A stretch of 64,000 nt of DNA from Apodospora peruviana (lineage: Eukaryota > Ascomycota > Sordariomycetes > Sordariales > Lasiosphaeriaceae): NCBI GenBank assembly GCA_033439685.1, contig JAUEDM010000003.1, positions 3,936,001 to 4,000,000 of the forward strand, read 5' to 3'. Below the pieces are notes generated by a model, which did not search any database, had not been told where the DNA came from, and saw only the letters and a program-made list of their open reading frames with translations. Shown in pieces: positions 32,073 through 43,975 of the stretch. Numbering within the stretch: position 1 is the first letter of the stretch; every line of letters starts with the position of its first letter. The position numbers were made by a program, and so were the translations under genes.

Positions 32073-33026
32073 GCAGCACACGCCTTCTCTACTTCTTGTG
32101 CGAATGGAAGTCGAGACCTGTGACTTCAGATTTAGTTTGAGATTGCGAGTGGAGAGGGGAACTATAAGTAGTTTGGTTAGTGGTGGTGTAGGTAGTCACC
32201 GGCTTTTTTCTCTTCGTTCTCACACTTCTTGCAGATAATCATTCTGCTCGGGTAGTCGAGGTAGTTGGTTAGTCTGATAGGTACTTTGTGGTTGCGATAT
32301 TGCAGGAGCACTGAAATCAATGAGACAAGTCCGCATCTCATTCCACCGTCTCTAACTTCGGATTCGGGAGCTCTCGTCTTACAATACGGGGGTAACTTGG
32401 AGGTTCAACCGGACTTTGAACTCCAGTAAGAACTGAATGTTGAACTGCGCGCTCTCTGATTGGTCGGATTAATAAGCTTATATATGCCTCCCGAATCCGA
32501 TTTGGCTTTTGACCGGCGAAAATCTTAACTGGTCGAACCGAATGCAAGTCAAAATACTCGAGAATTTGACTCCCTCTCCACTGTATTGTGTAATCGGGTA
32601 GTTTGATGGAAAGGGGCTATCGTGCGTTGGTCCGAAGTTAACCCAGAGAGAGTCAGGTCATTTCATGGGGTCATTTCATGGACGGGTAATGGCTGTTGTT
32701 GCGATGGTGCATTGATTGGCTCAAATCAAGCTTGCATTGTCCGGTTTCACGATGACATCACACAAAAATGGAACTCTGCTTCCTTGAATGACATTTTGCC
32801 AGATGCTCCGGGTCTTTTTATTCCACATCAGAGAACGGAAATATCAGACGGTTTGTAATTAAAACTTATTTTCTTTTTCACCTCCTACAAGATAAAACAT
32901 CTCGACACAAGCACCAAAGCCAGTGACAACACCTATCTAGTAATCCTTCAACACGACATCCAGCAGTCAACGCAAACAACCAAAACACTTTCACAACTAA
33001 TAATCGCAAGCCGAAAAGAAAGGAAA
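32073..33026. other. Intergenic region with short inverted repeat
   Basis: No gene seen. A 13-bp inverted pair (tcggattcgggag near 32358 and its complement near 32486) encloses about 110 bp; it might be a small MITE relic. The last 150 bp form the promoter and leader of the next gene. Confidence 0.35.
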
Positions 33027-33584
33027 ATGGGCTTCCTCACCTTCATACTCTCCCTGGCCATCGCCAACGTCAGCGGCTACTGCCTCTACCACTCGGCGCA
33101 ATCAATCCCCAAGCTGCAGCAATACGAGCGCAAGGCCGAGAAGGCGGCGGAATGGAGCGACGTGGCGGCGAAACGGCTCTGGGACACGCGGTACACCGTC
33201 GGCGCGGGATTCGTCATGGTACTTTTTCCCCCCTCTCAATAGGTTTTATCCGTCCCAGACTGTAATTAACGAATTGCTAACGATTGGACAAAAAAAAAGA
33301 CGGCCATCTCCCTGCTCAGCAGCCTGAGCAACATCTTCTACGGCGCTAGCAGCACGGCCGGGTTCTTCGGCACCCTCCGCGGCGTCGCGTGGGCCGCGCT
33401 CCTCGGGGGAGGTGAACTCGCCGCGTCGGGGTACATGAAGTCGTTCTGGGCCGACAAGCGAAAGATCCCGCTCATGGACGACTACAACGACGCCGTCTCG
33501 GACACGGTCAAGGTGATGGGCCTCTCGGACGCCCTGGCTGTGGGGTGGGGATTGCTGGCCGTCTTGAGGTTGTTGAGGTATTGA
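33027..33584 (+). CDS. Small multi-pass membrane protein, unknown function
   Basis: Two exons, 33027-33218 and 33300-33584, with an 81-bp intron (GTACTT...AAAAAG), give 158 residues. Hydrophobic segments: residues 3-22 (LTFILSLAIANVSGYCLYH), about 60-80 (FVMTAISLLSSLSNIFYGA), about 82-103 (FFGTLRGVAWAALLGGGELA) and a C-terminal one (ALAVGWGLLAVLRLL). A charged loop rich in Lys/Glu follows the first segment. No named family was recognised. Short membrane proteins of this kind are common in fungal genomes. Location in a membrane is inferred from hydrophobicity only. Confidence 0.65.
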
Positions 33585-34170
33585 GCTCATCAAGGAAGTT
33601 GACTCGGAGCGGAAGAAGTTCCGCGACTTGTGGTTGGCGGCTTCCGGATCGGAATAAAAGAAAGATCTGGAGACCCGGGAGCGTTGTTCGGCTACGGGGA
33701 GATGATGGTGGAGACGGTCTAACCGCGTTGCGATGCCCAACCGGGTCCGATCCGGAACCATTGTCTTGGCCTTATTTCGTCTTTTTGCGGTAGTGCGTGT
33801 TTATGTGCTTGGCAATTAAATGGGAAACGGGTTTTATCCAATGGGCGAATGGCATCGTGATTTGATATGGATCCAGTGTTACTGTCGGCACTTTCACACT
33901 GGGGTTGGTTGATGAATTATTGAGACACCAAGCCGTGTTTGGCCCCGGCGGCGTGGATAAGGTGTTTTTATCCTGGGGGCACAAAAGAATTTCAGCTCCC
34001 TTTTGAAATTCGAGAAATCTCTTCCTCGCCTGCATCAAACTTCCAGTCCCTCTTTTGAACTTGATCCTTTTTCATCCGGTCATTTCTCTCATTTGATACC
34101 CATTCCTCGTTATCGACCATCTTTCATAACTTTTAATATTTTAATCACATCACACTACACCACATCCACC
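33585..34170. other. Promoter region of the acidic protein gene
   Basis: No coding sequence was recognised. The last 130 bp form a pyrimidine-rich leader ending in cacatccaccATG, as seen in strongly expressed fungal genes. Confidence 0.45.
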
Positions 34171-34515
34171 ATGTCTGAGCAACAAATCGAGCAGAAGCCC
34201 ATTGCCGAGCAGCAGGCCCAGGAGGTCTCCCAGCCTGTGGTCGTGGAGGAGCAGCAGAAGCCCACCGAGGAGGAGAAGCCCACCGAGGAGAAGCCCAAGA
34301 AAGCCAACCCCGTGAAGGAGATTCTCGCCAAGCTCAAGTCGCTACTTGGCTGCATCAAGCTCGGCAAGCGGGAGAAAGCCCCGGAGGCCGACAAGTTTGA
34401 GAAGACTGACGTCGAGGCGGTCCCGGAGGCAGACAAGACCGACAAGACTGATGTCGAGGTGGCTCCGGCGGCGCCCGTCACCACCACAATCACTGCCTCT
34501 CCTCCCCAGATTTGA
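34171..34515 (+). CDS. Low-complexity Lys/Glu/Pro-rich protein
   Basis: A single exon of 114 residues. The first third is Gln/Glu-rich (EQQIEQKPIAEQQAQEV), then comes PTEEEKPTEEKPKKANP, a short amphipathic helix with one Cys (VKEILAKLKSLLGCIKLGKR), and two near-repeats around DKFEKTDVEAVPEA and DKTDKTDVEVAPAA. Codons are almost all G/C-ending and the leader is pyrimidine-rich, which suggests high expression. There is no signal peptide or membrane segment, so it is probably an unfolded cytosolic protein. Function is unknown. Confidence 0.65.
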   Translation: MSEQQIEQKPIAEQQAQEVSQPVVVEEQQKPTEEEKPTEEKPKKANPVKEILAKLKSLLGCIKLGKREKAPEADKFEKTDVEAVPEADKTDKTDVEVAPAAPVTTTITASPPQI

Positions 34516-37455
34516 ATGCTGTAGTTAGGTCTTGTGGAGTTTCAGGTATGTTGTAGATGGCCCATCAGTGGTTGTGTCTGCTGTCGAATTAAACTAATTG
34601 CTTGAATAGGCGTGGCAACAGTCTTGATCACATGTGTCGTCATGGCTTGGTGCTTGGACTTGGGGGGTTGGCGGTGTGTCGTTGATATAGTCCGTTGCGA
34701 GATACCCTGGTTGTTTTAGATAGACCGAGAGATAGGGGGGCATGAGGTAGACAAAACAGCCTCGCAGACAGCTCAATTTCGCTGTTTTCCTCTTGCAGAG
34801 TAACCGCCAGCAGTTGGTGCTCATTCTCTTGTTGTTTTGTGCCAAGCCGTTTGTGCATTAACGTATATCTTGGGAGTAAGAGTACCTGGCCCATTTGCCT
34901 GATTGTAAGGAGTTACCTAGGGAACACTCAGAATTGCAATGAGCCAGTCTTTTGGAATTTGGATACATCCCCGATGCCAGCAGTCCATCAGCCAGTACGG
35001 CTGGCCCAATCACCAGATACTCGGGACTGTCCAGTCCGTGGCTTGGCCGTCCAGTTTCGTCGAGTCGAACAGGTTCTTTCATCATCAGAGACTCGAAAAG
35101 ACAGTAAATTTGTTGCGCTTCAACGAGACACCTTGTCTTCAAGAAATCAAAATGTCGTAGGAGCCACAATAGCTAGGTAACCACCGAGGGGCAATGGGCG
35201 AGATCCTCTGAGAGCTTTTTCGAATAAGTGAAATACTCGAAACTATGCTGTGCCTTCGTAATGCCGTACACTAGGTATCGATGAGACAATTCCCGTGGGA
35301 GGCGTGACACTCACAGAGGTACCCGATGATACCTTTGGGCAAGTCTCGAATATCCGTCGGTTACTAAGTACAGCCAATGACAGAAGCGTATGCGGCTTTG
35401 AGTTTACCCACCGGGCTGCGGATGTGTTTGTCTTCGAGCCTGTGTCTTGGAAATCAGATAGGTTGCAAGAGTTCGAAGGGACTTGAAGCAAAGACATGTG
35501 AATTGATTGACTAATTACTGGGTTAACATCTATGACAACCAAGCACATGTTTGATGACTTGGATGTGAAGTTGCTCAGCTTACGGTGTTTGCTAAGTGTT
35601 TTGACCCTGTCAAGGCTCATTTCATGCAGGGTTTGAGCGTTGTCGTTGAAATAGACTCGATGCCGTGTGGTTTGCGCCAGATGAGTGAACAATGGATGAT
35701 CGATGCCTCGTTGAGCTTTCGTGCATCCCGAGTTTCACCCTTCGCTTTGAGTCATTCGCGGAGTCAGCTGGGTTGGGTCAAGTCCATGTTGCATCGGATG
35801 CGAGTACCTGGTAGGTTGCTGCTACCAGGCGGGCAGACGTCACTTCTGTTGGCTGCAACTGCCCTCCTGCACCTGACTTTGGGAAGGCCCACAACATTTC
35901 GATGGTTCAAGGCAATGGTAGTACTATTGACAGCAGGATCAAACAGAGATGCGGGGCCACGGGCGTTGCCCAATCTTGCTGCAGGTTCGTTCCCGACTGC
36001 AAGACGAACTGCAGCTTCCCCCAATATTTGGGAACGATGGTGGCACCGTGGCACGCAAGTGCTACCACCGTATTCCGTACCAGTATCCCAGGTCGTTGCT
36101 GCCCTTCTCGGCTCCATTATTTCCTTCTGACCCCCAATCTGTCGGCGGTGTACGCGCTTTGGGAAGGAACGTCGTAGACGGTCGCGTGCGCCGAAGCTGG
36201 CCGGGCAGGTTATGAGGCGCCAAGCAGTTGCACTGAGGTTTGAGGACCAGTTGCCAACTTGGAGTGCTTGGCAAGCTTGTCATCAACGCCAAGACAGACA
36301 ACGGTGATGTGCTCAGTCCGACCTTCCTCATCCGCCTCGCTGCCGTCATCTTAGTGGCTTGGCATCTCCACCAGACCAGCCGACTGCCTGTCGCCATCGG
36401 CCGGGCGAGAAGCCTCTCGCGCCCCTTATCTCTTCGAAGCCGCCACTAAGATCTCTTGTACCGTCTGGGCATTTGCTTGATTCAACAAGTCGATGCTTGT
36501 TTCGTGACCGAGCCGCCAATTCTGGAGCACAGCTCTTGACTTGCAGCTAACAATCGATAATTCGGATAAACTCAAATCGTTGTCTTATTTTCCGTTGCGC
36601 TGTCGGGTGTCTCGTTGGGCAGAGCGATATCAATGTTCCAGAACCTGACCGACCTCTCGATTGGGGGCTCTCGGTTGTCCCAACTTCCCTGTGCCGCACC
36701 CCGCACCCTGCCACGAGCCCCAAACCGTTATTGCTCTCGTTCCTCGGTCTCGGTGGCCGGCTTTTGCCAGAAACAGCTAGTAGGCGCATGGTTATCAACT
36801 TATCTCTTGGCGGATACATCCTCCGTCGTCATTGCACCTCACCTCGGGTCTCCATGAGGTGCTTGAGATCGTCGCAAACTTGGTCTCGAGTGAATCAGTC
36901 CCTGGATGCTCACTGTCAAAATGCCTCACGACGCTGCCAGCTCGAGCAGATCCTCTTCAAATGCCTGTTATCAAATCCCCGAGACATGGCTGGATCCACG
37001 GACTTGAAGCCTGACCTGCTGCAGGACACGACAGACCTATCGCTTCTTTCCATCCCAGAGCTGCGTCCAGTGCTACCTCAAGGGATCCCCACTGCAGCAT
37101 GGCCACCTTGTCAGCGGCACGCAACCTATCATCCAATGGTGCGATGGACGATGGATCACTGATAGCATGGGACATCCCACTTCGCACACCGAGCCTTCAT
37201 TCCTGGTTAATTGCGGGGGCGGGTGCCAACGAATGCTCCCGGCCGTTAATACCAGGGTTGTTCACATATATTAACCCGCCTGCAGGCTTCCACGGTGTCT
37301 TTTTATTTATTATTTCACGTACAGCCTGGTCAAAGCAGTGTTTCTGCTCTCCTTTTCTCTCCGTCTCGAGTGTTGTCCTCGCCCTCCTCTTCCGACAGAC
37401 CGGAGCCACACCACCAGACCAGAGGCACCCGACTGCAGGGACACACACAGCAGCC
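34516..37455. other. Gene-poor 2.9-kb stretch
   Basis: No complete gene could be supported. Weak candidates: a plus-strand frame at 35274-35486 (VTLTEVPDDTFGQVSNIRRL); a Cys-rich plus-strand segment near 35850-36060 (VGCNCPPAPDFG, QRCGATGVAQSCCRF); and a VINLSLGG motif near 36790 that recalls subtilisins but stands alone. These may be relics. The last 200 bp, with tattaa and pyrimidine tracts, form the permease promoter. Confidence 0.4.
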
Positions 37456-39271
37456 ATGGGCATGTTTCCTTTCTCCAAGGGTGGGATCAATGAGAAGACC
37501 CAGGACTCTCCCCAGTCGGCTCAGGAGGACGCGGTGGGATATGTCAGCCGAGATGGCTCAGTCGACGAGCCGATCGATGACTTGCATCGTGGCATGAAGC
37601 CGCGACAGCTGAGTACGTTTTCTTTTCGACTTGTGATATTGACTATCACATAACTGACTGGGCGGCAACGTGACACAGATATGATGGCTATCGCAGGCGC
37701 AATTGGAACAGGTCTCATTATCGGCACCGGTACCGCTCTGAAATTCGGCCCCGGCTCGCTTCTTATCGGCTACCTCATCATGGGCTTCACGGTCTACATC
37801 GTCATGGTTGCGCTCGGCGAGATGGGCGCATGGTTACCGCACAAGAAGAGCTTCTCGGGCTACGCAACACGCTTCGTCGACCCCGCAATGGGCTTCGCAA
37901 CCGGCTGGAATTACTTCTTCAAATACGTCATTGTGCTACCAAACAATTTGACCGTGACGGGCGTCTTGATAGCGTTTTGGGCGCCAGATATCAACGTCTC
38001 GGTATGGATTGTCGTGTTTGGAATCGCCATCATTGCGGTGAATGTAAGGCCCTGCCCCCTTTCTTCGTCCTTCTCAGCAATACGCCTTTCATGGACTAAC
38101 TCATGCGTGCTACGCAGCTGATCCACGTCAGGTTTTTTGGCGAAGCCGAATTCTGGATGTCACTGATCAAGGCGCTCGTTATCATCATGCTGATTCTGCT
38201 GTGCTTCATTATTGCTCTGGGTGGTGGCCCCAATGGCGTTCGTACGGGCTTCTTGTTCTGGAGAGATCCAGGTGCTTTCGCTCAATACAAGGCCTCGAAA
38301 GGCGATATCAGCGTGACCGTCCCTGGAGCGACTGGCCGGTTCCTCGGTGTCTGGGCATGCCTCGTCCAGGCTACCTTCGCCTATCTTGGTACCGAGCTGG
38401 TCGGTGTCGCATTTGGTGAAACCCCGAATCCCCGGAAGAACGTCCCTCGCGCCGTGAGACAGACCTTGCTGCGCATTATCTTTTTCTACATCGGTGGTGT
38501 CATTGTTTTGGGCATGGCTGTCCCGTATAACAGCAAGGAGTTGGCCGAGGCGACCTCGAAGAAGACGAGCGGATGTATGTTGTGCCTCCCTTTCTCCTGA
38601 ATCTCAACTGACACTTACTGACAACGATCTATTCTGCAGTGTCATCACCTTTTGTTGTCGCCGCCAAAGTGGCTGGAGTCAACCATCTCGCGGATGCTGT
38701 CAACGGGCTGCTCCTTGTCTTCACGGTTAGCGCCGCCAACTCAGACATCTATCTCGCTTCACGCACAGCGTGGGCTCTGGCAAAAGACGGACAGGCGCCA
38801 CAAATGATGGCACGCACCAACAAGCGCGGCGTGCCCATTCCCGCCGTCGCCTTGTCGTCCATATTCATCGCTCTTGGCTTTATGAACGCCAGCAAGGACG
38901 CATCAGTGGTGTTTGGTTACTTCGTCTCACTCGTGACCGTCTTTGGCGCCCTAAACTGGATCGCCATCCTCACCAGCTACCTCGCTATGATTCGCGCCAT
39001 GAAGGTACAAAACGTCCCGCGCGAAATCATGCCATATCGCAACCCGCTGTTGCCTTGGGGCGCATATATTGCGTTCTTCATCACAGCTCTGGTTATCATT
39101 TTCAACGGCTATGGTGCCTTCTTCCCGGTGTTCCAGACCGACAAGTTCGTGACCAGCTACATCGGTATTCCGGTCTACATAATCAACGTTTTGTGGTGGA
39201 AGTTTTACAAGAAGACGAAGCGCGTTCGTCCCGAGGAGGCCGATTTGGTCTCGGACAGGAGAACTTTCTAA
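37456..39271 (+). CDS. Amino-acid permease, yeast/fungal AAP family
   Basis: Four exons, 37456-37612, 37679-38043, 38118-38574 and 38640-39271, with introns of 66, 74 and 65 bp, give 536 residues. After a 50-residue cytosolic N-terminus comes the signature first membrane block MMAIAGAIGTGLIIGTG. Further conserved blocks are GEMGAWLPHKKSFSGYATRF, GVAFGETPNPRKNVPRAVRQ and ASRTAWALAKDGQAPQ. About 12 membrane segments are visible. These are proton-coupled plasma-membrane amino-acid importers (Gap1/Put4-like). Specificity cannot be read from sequence. Splices fall at AAT, AAT/CTG and TTG codons and restore the family pattern, which supports the model. Neighbours give no functional hint. Confidence 0.88.
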
Positions 39272-40325
39272 GATATTGGGGGATTTTCAATTGGAACTGT
39301 TATTTCCGTACAGATTATCATCATCTCAAAACGCTATATGCATGGCGATAGCATTTGAATATTGGCGATAATAGATACTGCGAGAGTTTGGACTTGATAT
39401 CGAGAGGTCATTTGATTTTCACGTGCATTACCCCTGAACTAAGTATTGAAACAGGAACAAGTCCACAAAACCGTCCAATTGTGAGTGGAGGTTGGTTGAA
39501 CACGGTCAAGCACGACCGCTACCAATATTGAAGGACGTCAAAATATCGGCCTATCGGTTACTTATGACGCCTCGTAGGGCGGCTTACAGTTGTATCGTCT
39601 AACTTGATGCAGGAATGGTCTGCGCCACGCCGTGCGCCCATCATTTCCTATCAGCCGCCCTGCCCTACGAGCACTGCCGACAGGATAATCCCATACGGAT
39701 ACCGCCCGCATTGATCTCCCGCAACTCCACGAGCTTAAATCGACAGCCAAATATGATGAAGGGGACGGCCAACTTAACACCAAATTCGTCGAAAGGATCA
39801 TCAAATTACCCATCAGGTTTTATGGCGACAAGCGAGTCGTCCAAGTCCGACAAGTCAAACCCCTCACAGGGCCTAGAAGCGGTCTTTCGGGCTTTGTCCT
39901 GCAGCCACACCAGCCCCAGCTGAAATGAAGCAGTCCCTCGGGAGGGTATGATTGGAGCAGCGGCCGTTTTTATGCATTTAGCCTAGGCCCTAACGTGTGT
40001 GGTGGCACAACACACACACAGGCACGAGGAGCAAGGAGAGAGAGGAAGAGGGAGTGAGCCAACCCTTTTCCTTTTCGTCAGGCATTTCGTTTTCTTCCGC
40101 TGCTGCCTGCCTGCGGCCCCGGTTCTTTTCCAGTGCTCTTCGAGAGCTCTCCCCAATGCTTCGGCCCGGCCGCTCGTCCGTCCCAATTTCTGGTTCTCAA
40201 GGCTTGGCGACTTTATCCTCTCTGTTCGAGAGAGGCCGTTTGTTGATGTTGCATTGAAGGGGCCTCCGCACACCTGCAACCAAAAAAGAACAGACCAACT
40301 TTGGCCGAAGCGGTTTGCTGGGACC
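39272..40325. other. Intergenic region, nothing recognised
   Basis: One kilobase without a supported gene. It contains the permease 3' end and, from about 40000, the pyrimidine-rich leader of the next gene. Confidence 0.4.
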
Positions 40326-42310
40326 ATGTTCGACCTCCGCCGCGTGCTGGTTGCAGCAGCAGCGCTCACCGCTGCGGTGACGACGGTAAGTTTTGGATTT
40401 CCTGTTCTCAAGATGATCTCAATGGGTCTTTGCCAGGTATAGGTGGCCATATTATTGTTGAATATGTATGCTGACATTCTTGACCGGCAGAACAACCCCA
40501 TCCTCGTTGCTGCCGCCAACTGCTCGAACAACGCGACATTCGCCGTCAGCCTGCGCAACTGCACATTCGAGTCGGGCGTCATAGCATGGGGAAACCTCGT
40601 TGAAGTGGGCACTCCGCCCCAGCGCCTGTGCCTCGTCCCGTCGACCGTCATCAACTCGACGCTCGTCTCGCAGCAAAGTCTTTGCGAGGTCTCTCAAACA
40701 CTGGAGGGGAACAAGTGCGAGGCCCTCCGCGGCGGCTTCTTCAACGAGAACTCGTCGACAACGTGGAGCGACGTCTCGCTCAAAGACTACAATGACACGC
40801 GCAGCAACCCCACGTGGGAGCATTTCAACCCTCCGGGGTTCACAAAGGTCGGATATGACAGGATTGTGTTTCCCAACACCAACACCAACGTTGCTCTGTA
40901 CGGCGCCGGCATCGCGCTCAACCAGTATGGCAACAACTCCAACGCCGGCATGATCGGTCTGGGCAAGAACTCGGTGTTTCTCGACGACGCGGTCCACCAG
41001 TCGCGCGCGGGCTCCAAGTCGTGGTCGCTCGACGCGGGCTCGCAGTCGCTCGTCAAGCCACGCAACGGCGAGCTGGTCATTGGAGGCTACAACGCTGCGC
41101 GGACAGACGGTTCCTTCAGCTGGGCCTACGTGAGCGACATGGCCGGTGACCGACCATGCCCGCTCCGGACAAAGATCACGGGGATGACCATCACGATGGG
41201 CAACGGCGATATCATTCCGATCATGTCGGCCGCCGAGGTTGTCGAGGCATGCATCGAGCCGTACGACAACTTGTTTCGCTTCACCCCCGGCATGCTCCTG
41301 AACTGGAAGCAGATTACAAAGTTTGACGAGAAATTCTTGGATGTCTACACCAGGGAGACGGCCAACAATAACCTGAGCTTTACCGAGCTCGGGCTGCCGT
41401 ATAATTCGACTCAGGTGGGCGACTGGTCGCTGTCCGTTACGCTCGACAGCGGTTATAAGACGACGCTGCCGGCCTACGAGCTACAACGTCCGCTGCTGGG
41501 GTTCGATAATCTGGGAAACAAGGACGCGGTGCCGGGGGTTACGAACCTGCAGATCTTGAATGTGCCCACGGGCGAGGGCGAGGTGCCTACGCTGGGCAAG
41601 ATATTTTTGTCGAGAGTCAGTACAACCCATTTTGCCAACTGAATGACAGAGACTAACATGCCCGTGCAAAATAGAGCTACCTCAGCGTAGATTACGAAAC
41701 GAACCAGTTCGGCCTCACCCTAGCCGCCATCGATCCCCAAGACGACAAATACGTTCCCTTTTCCGCCGCCGGCTGCGACAGCAACCCTAACGCCACAGAC
41801 ACCAACGGCGGCTCCTCGGGCACCTCGACGACCGGCAACTCTACTCCTCTCGGCGCCATCATCGGCGGCGCGGTTGGTGGCTTTGCGTTGCTTGTCATCA
41901 TCGCAGTTTTGGTCTGGTGGTTCCGACGCAGGAACCGCAAGAAGCGGGAAGAACAGGCAAACCAAGGGACGTTCTCACATCCCTCGCCGGCGAGCAATTT
42001 CGGCCATGTCGACCCGTATGCGGCGTATGGCGTCCACCAACCCGTGGGCCACATTTCAGAGATTCACTCTGATAGTCCGACGTATCAGGACATGCAGAAA
42101 GTGAGAAGCGACCCGAGGAGGAATAATAGTACCTTGTCCGGCGGGGGGTCGACGACGGCGTACGGAGAGGGGAACTCGCCGAGGTCGCCGTACAGTGATC
42201 CGGCCTATGCGGTCAGCGGGCTGAGTGGGCAGCACCAGGGACACTGGGGACCTGGGTCGCCGAGCCCGGGTACGAATCCCGGGAGGCCTTTGTATGAGGT
42301 TCCTGGTTAA
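40326..42310 (+). CDS. Membrane-anchored pepsin-like (A1) protein, probably inactive
   Basis: Three exons, 40326-40385, 40491-41615 and 41675-42310, with introns of 105 and 59 bp, give 606 residues. Signal peptide at 1-20. The ectodomain has the A1 fold markers VEVGTPPQR, NAGMIGLGKNSVFL, NGELVIGGYNAA and YLSVDYETNQFGL, and many NXS/T sites. The segment after VGTPPQR, which should carry the first catalytic DTG/DSG, reads LCLVPSTVINST, so the N-lobe Asp is missing. The C-lobe motif survives as TLDSGYKTTLP. A Ser/Thr/Gly linker leads to a membrane segment (GAIIGGAVGGFALLVIIAVL) and RRRNRKKREE, then a long Pro/Ser/Gly cytoplasmic tail. This suggests a surface receptor or binding protein rather than a protease. 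Confidence 0.8.
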
Positions 42311-43975
42311 GTCGATGGTTTATATAATACTGGGTGATGGTGATTTGGGGGAAATATAAATTGGATGGCTTGAGGAAAAAGAAAGGGAGACATAGGTAAA
42401 TAATGTGTATACATACCTGATTATTAAATACAGATCAGCTGGACAGGTTTATCGGCTGACTGGATGGGTTGGATGCCTGGGGCGTGATTGGTGTTGGTTC
42501 TGCTTCATTGGACGGCGAAAGAACAGATGGATGTATCATTCAATATTGGTTTGGTTAGGAGAGATAAAACATTTATTTTATATTTGGAATCTGTTCTCCG
42601 CTCTGACAGTTGAGTATGGGCATCTGCTATTCCCAGTTTTCTCCGTATAACCCCTTTCCAGACAGTAGACTAGTAAACATAAAGTAGGGGCCGAATAAGT
42701 CCTCCGCGTATCCGGACAAAGACTAGGGTCACCCCCTTATTCCCACCAGTCGGCGGGTCATCCGAGCTTCGAACAGAGTTAGGTCAGTCAGAATTGGCTC
42801 ATTAGGTATACAGGTAGCGCTTCATCCGTCCCAAACTGCCAAAACCCTTGCCACATCAATGCGCTCAGCCGCCGGTTACCGAACCGAGTCTAAACAAACT
42901 ACGTAGTGACATTTAAAAGACTTAACAGGACCTTCACATGTTGAAAGGGTGCGTTAATAGGAAACGGAAGACTCGAATAAGTTCGATAGCCACTCGAAAG
43001 AGCATGGAAGGTCATTCCGGTTTTTGCAATGTTGCACATCATCCCGTCCAGTCCAGCGGGGAGTGGCCATCTATACGCGGCTAAATAAAGTGCGGCTTAA
43101 CCCATCCATGCGGACAAGCAACGGAGCGACATGTCTCGTCTATGCGAGACAAATCGTCTCCACTAAAAAACAATGAACCACAATTCACAATTTCACATCA
43201 ATGCTTTCTTACCAGTATGAGCTAGACTAGCGTACCGTAGAATTGGCGGAGTAAGGTAGGATTGCATGATATGGGGTTCGGGGTTCAGATTGACAGACAC
43301 CCACTCACGAGTGAGTTTCCTCTGGTTCTCTGGAGTTGGCCGGACCTGGTTCTCGCTCCACTCCACTATTAGTAACAACCGGCAACTATGCATGATTTCT
43401 GCTTTCCACAACTGGGATTTGGACTTGGGCAGCGGTGCTAGGCCACCCCGGGGGGGTACCTGTCCTTGCCACACTCACCTGTGTTTTGATGGTTCCTTGT
43501 CGCAAGCATAGTCTATTATAAACAAACTTATGCCGTCACCACATTCCCAAGCGTGGATCACGTTGAGAATTATCCGCAGCCTGGCAAGCACACCAAGGCT
43601 GGAGTTTTATCTATGAGTCGATGACCTGCTTCCGGAAAACGGGAGCTACCATCTAGATAAGCCAGGAAGCTATGGGCATGTTTATGCCGCGTACTAAAAT
43701 TTAGATTGACTTGACGTATCTCATCTGACCTGTGTTGCCTATCTGGGAAGTTACGCGGCGGCAATGATAGCGAGGATGGTTTTCCAGAGTTAAGTGATCT
43801 TGGGCAAATCAAGCTTTGTCAGTTCCTCGGGGCCTATCTAGATGGTATATAAACCTCAACCAAACGCCATCTTCTTCCAGGATACAGACACCACCTTGCC
43901 CTTCAGCACCACATCATCTCAGTCTCCAGCCTTTCAAGTTCCTTACTTGCTTAGCACCATTTCCACAGATACAAG
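42311..43975. other. Intergenic region, nothing recognised except LPMO promoter
   Basis: About 1.6 kb without a supported gene. Near 43445 there is a CCCCGGGGG run that contains CreA-type SYGGRG sites. The TATA box at 43846 lies near its end. Confidence 0.4.
43846..43853 (+). promoter_or_regulatory. TATA box of the AA9 LPMO gene
   Basis: TATATAAA lies 130 bp upstream of the LPMO start codon, a normal distance for a TATA box plus leader in secreted-enzyme genes. Confidence 0.55.

Noticed and set aside
35850..36177. Cys-rich plus-strand frame suggesting a small secreted protein
   Set aside because: No signal peptide in the same frame and the cysteine pattern does not match hydrophobins or other known groups.
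36731..37162. VINLSLGG motif suggesting a subtilisin relic
   Set aside because: The Asp, His and Ser regions of subtilisins were not found nearby on either strand.
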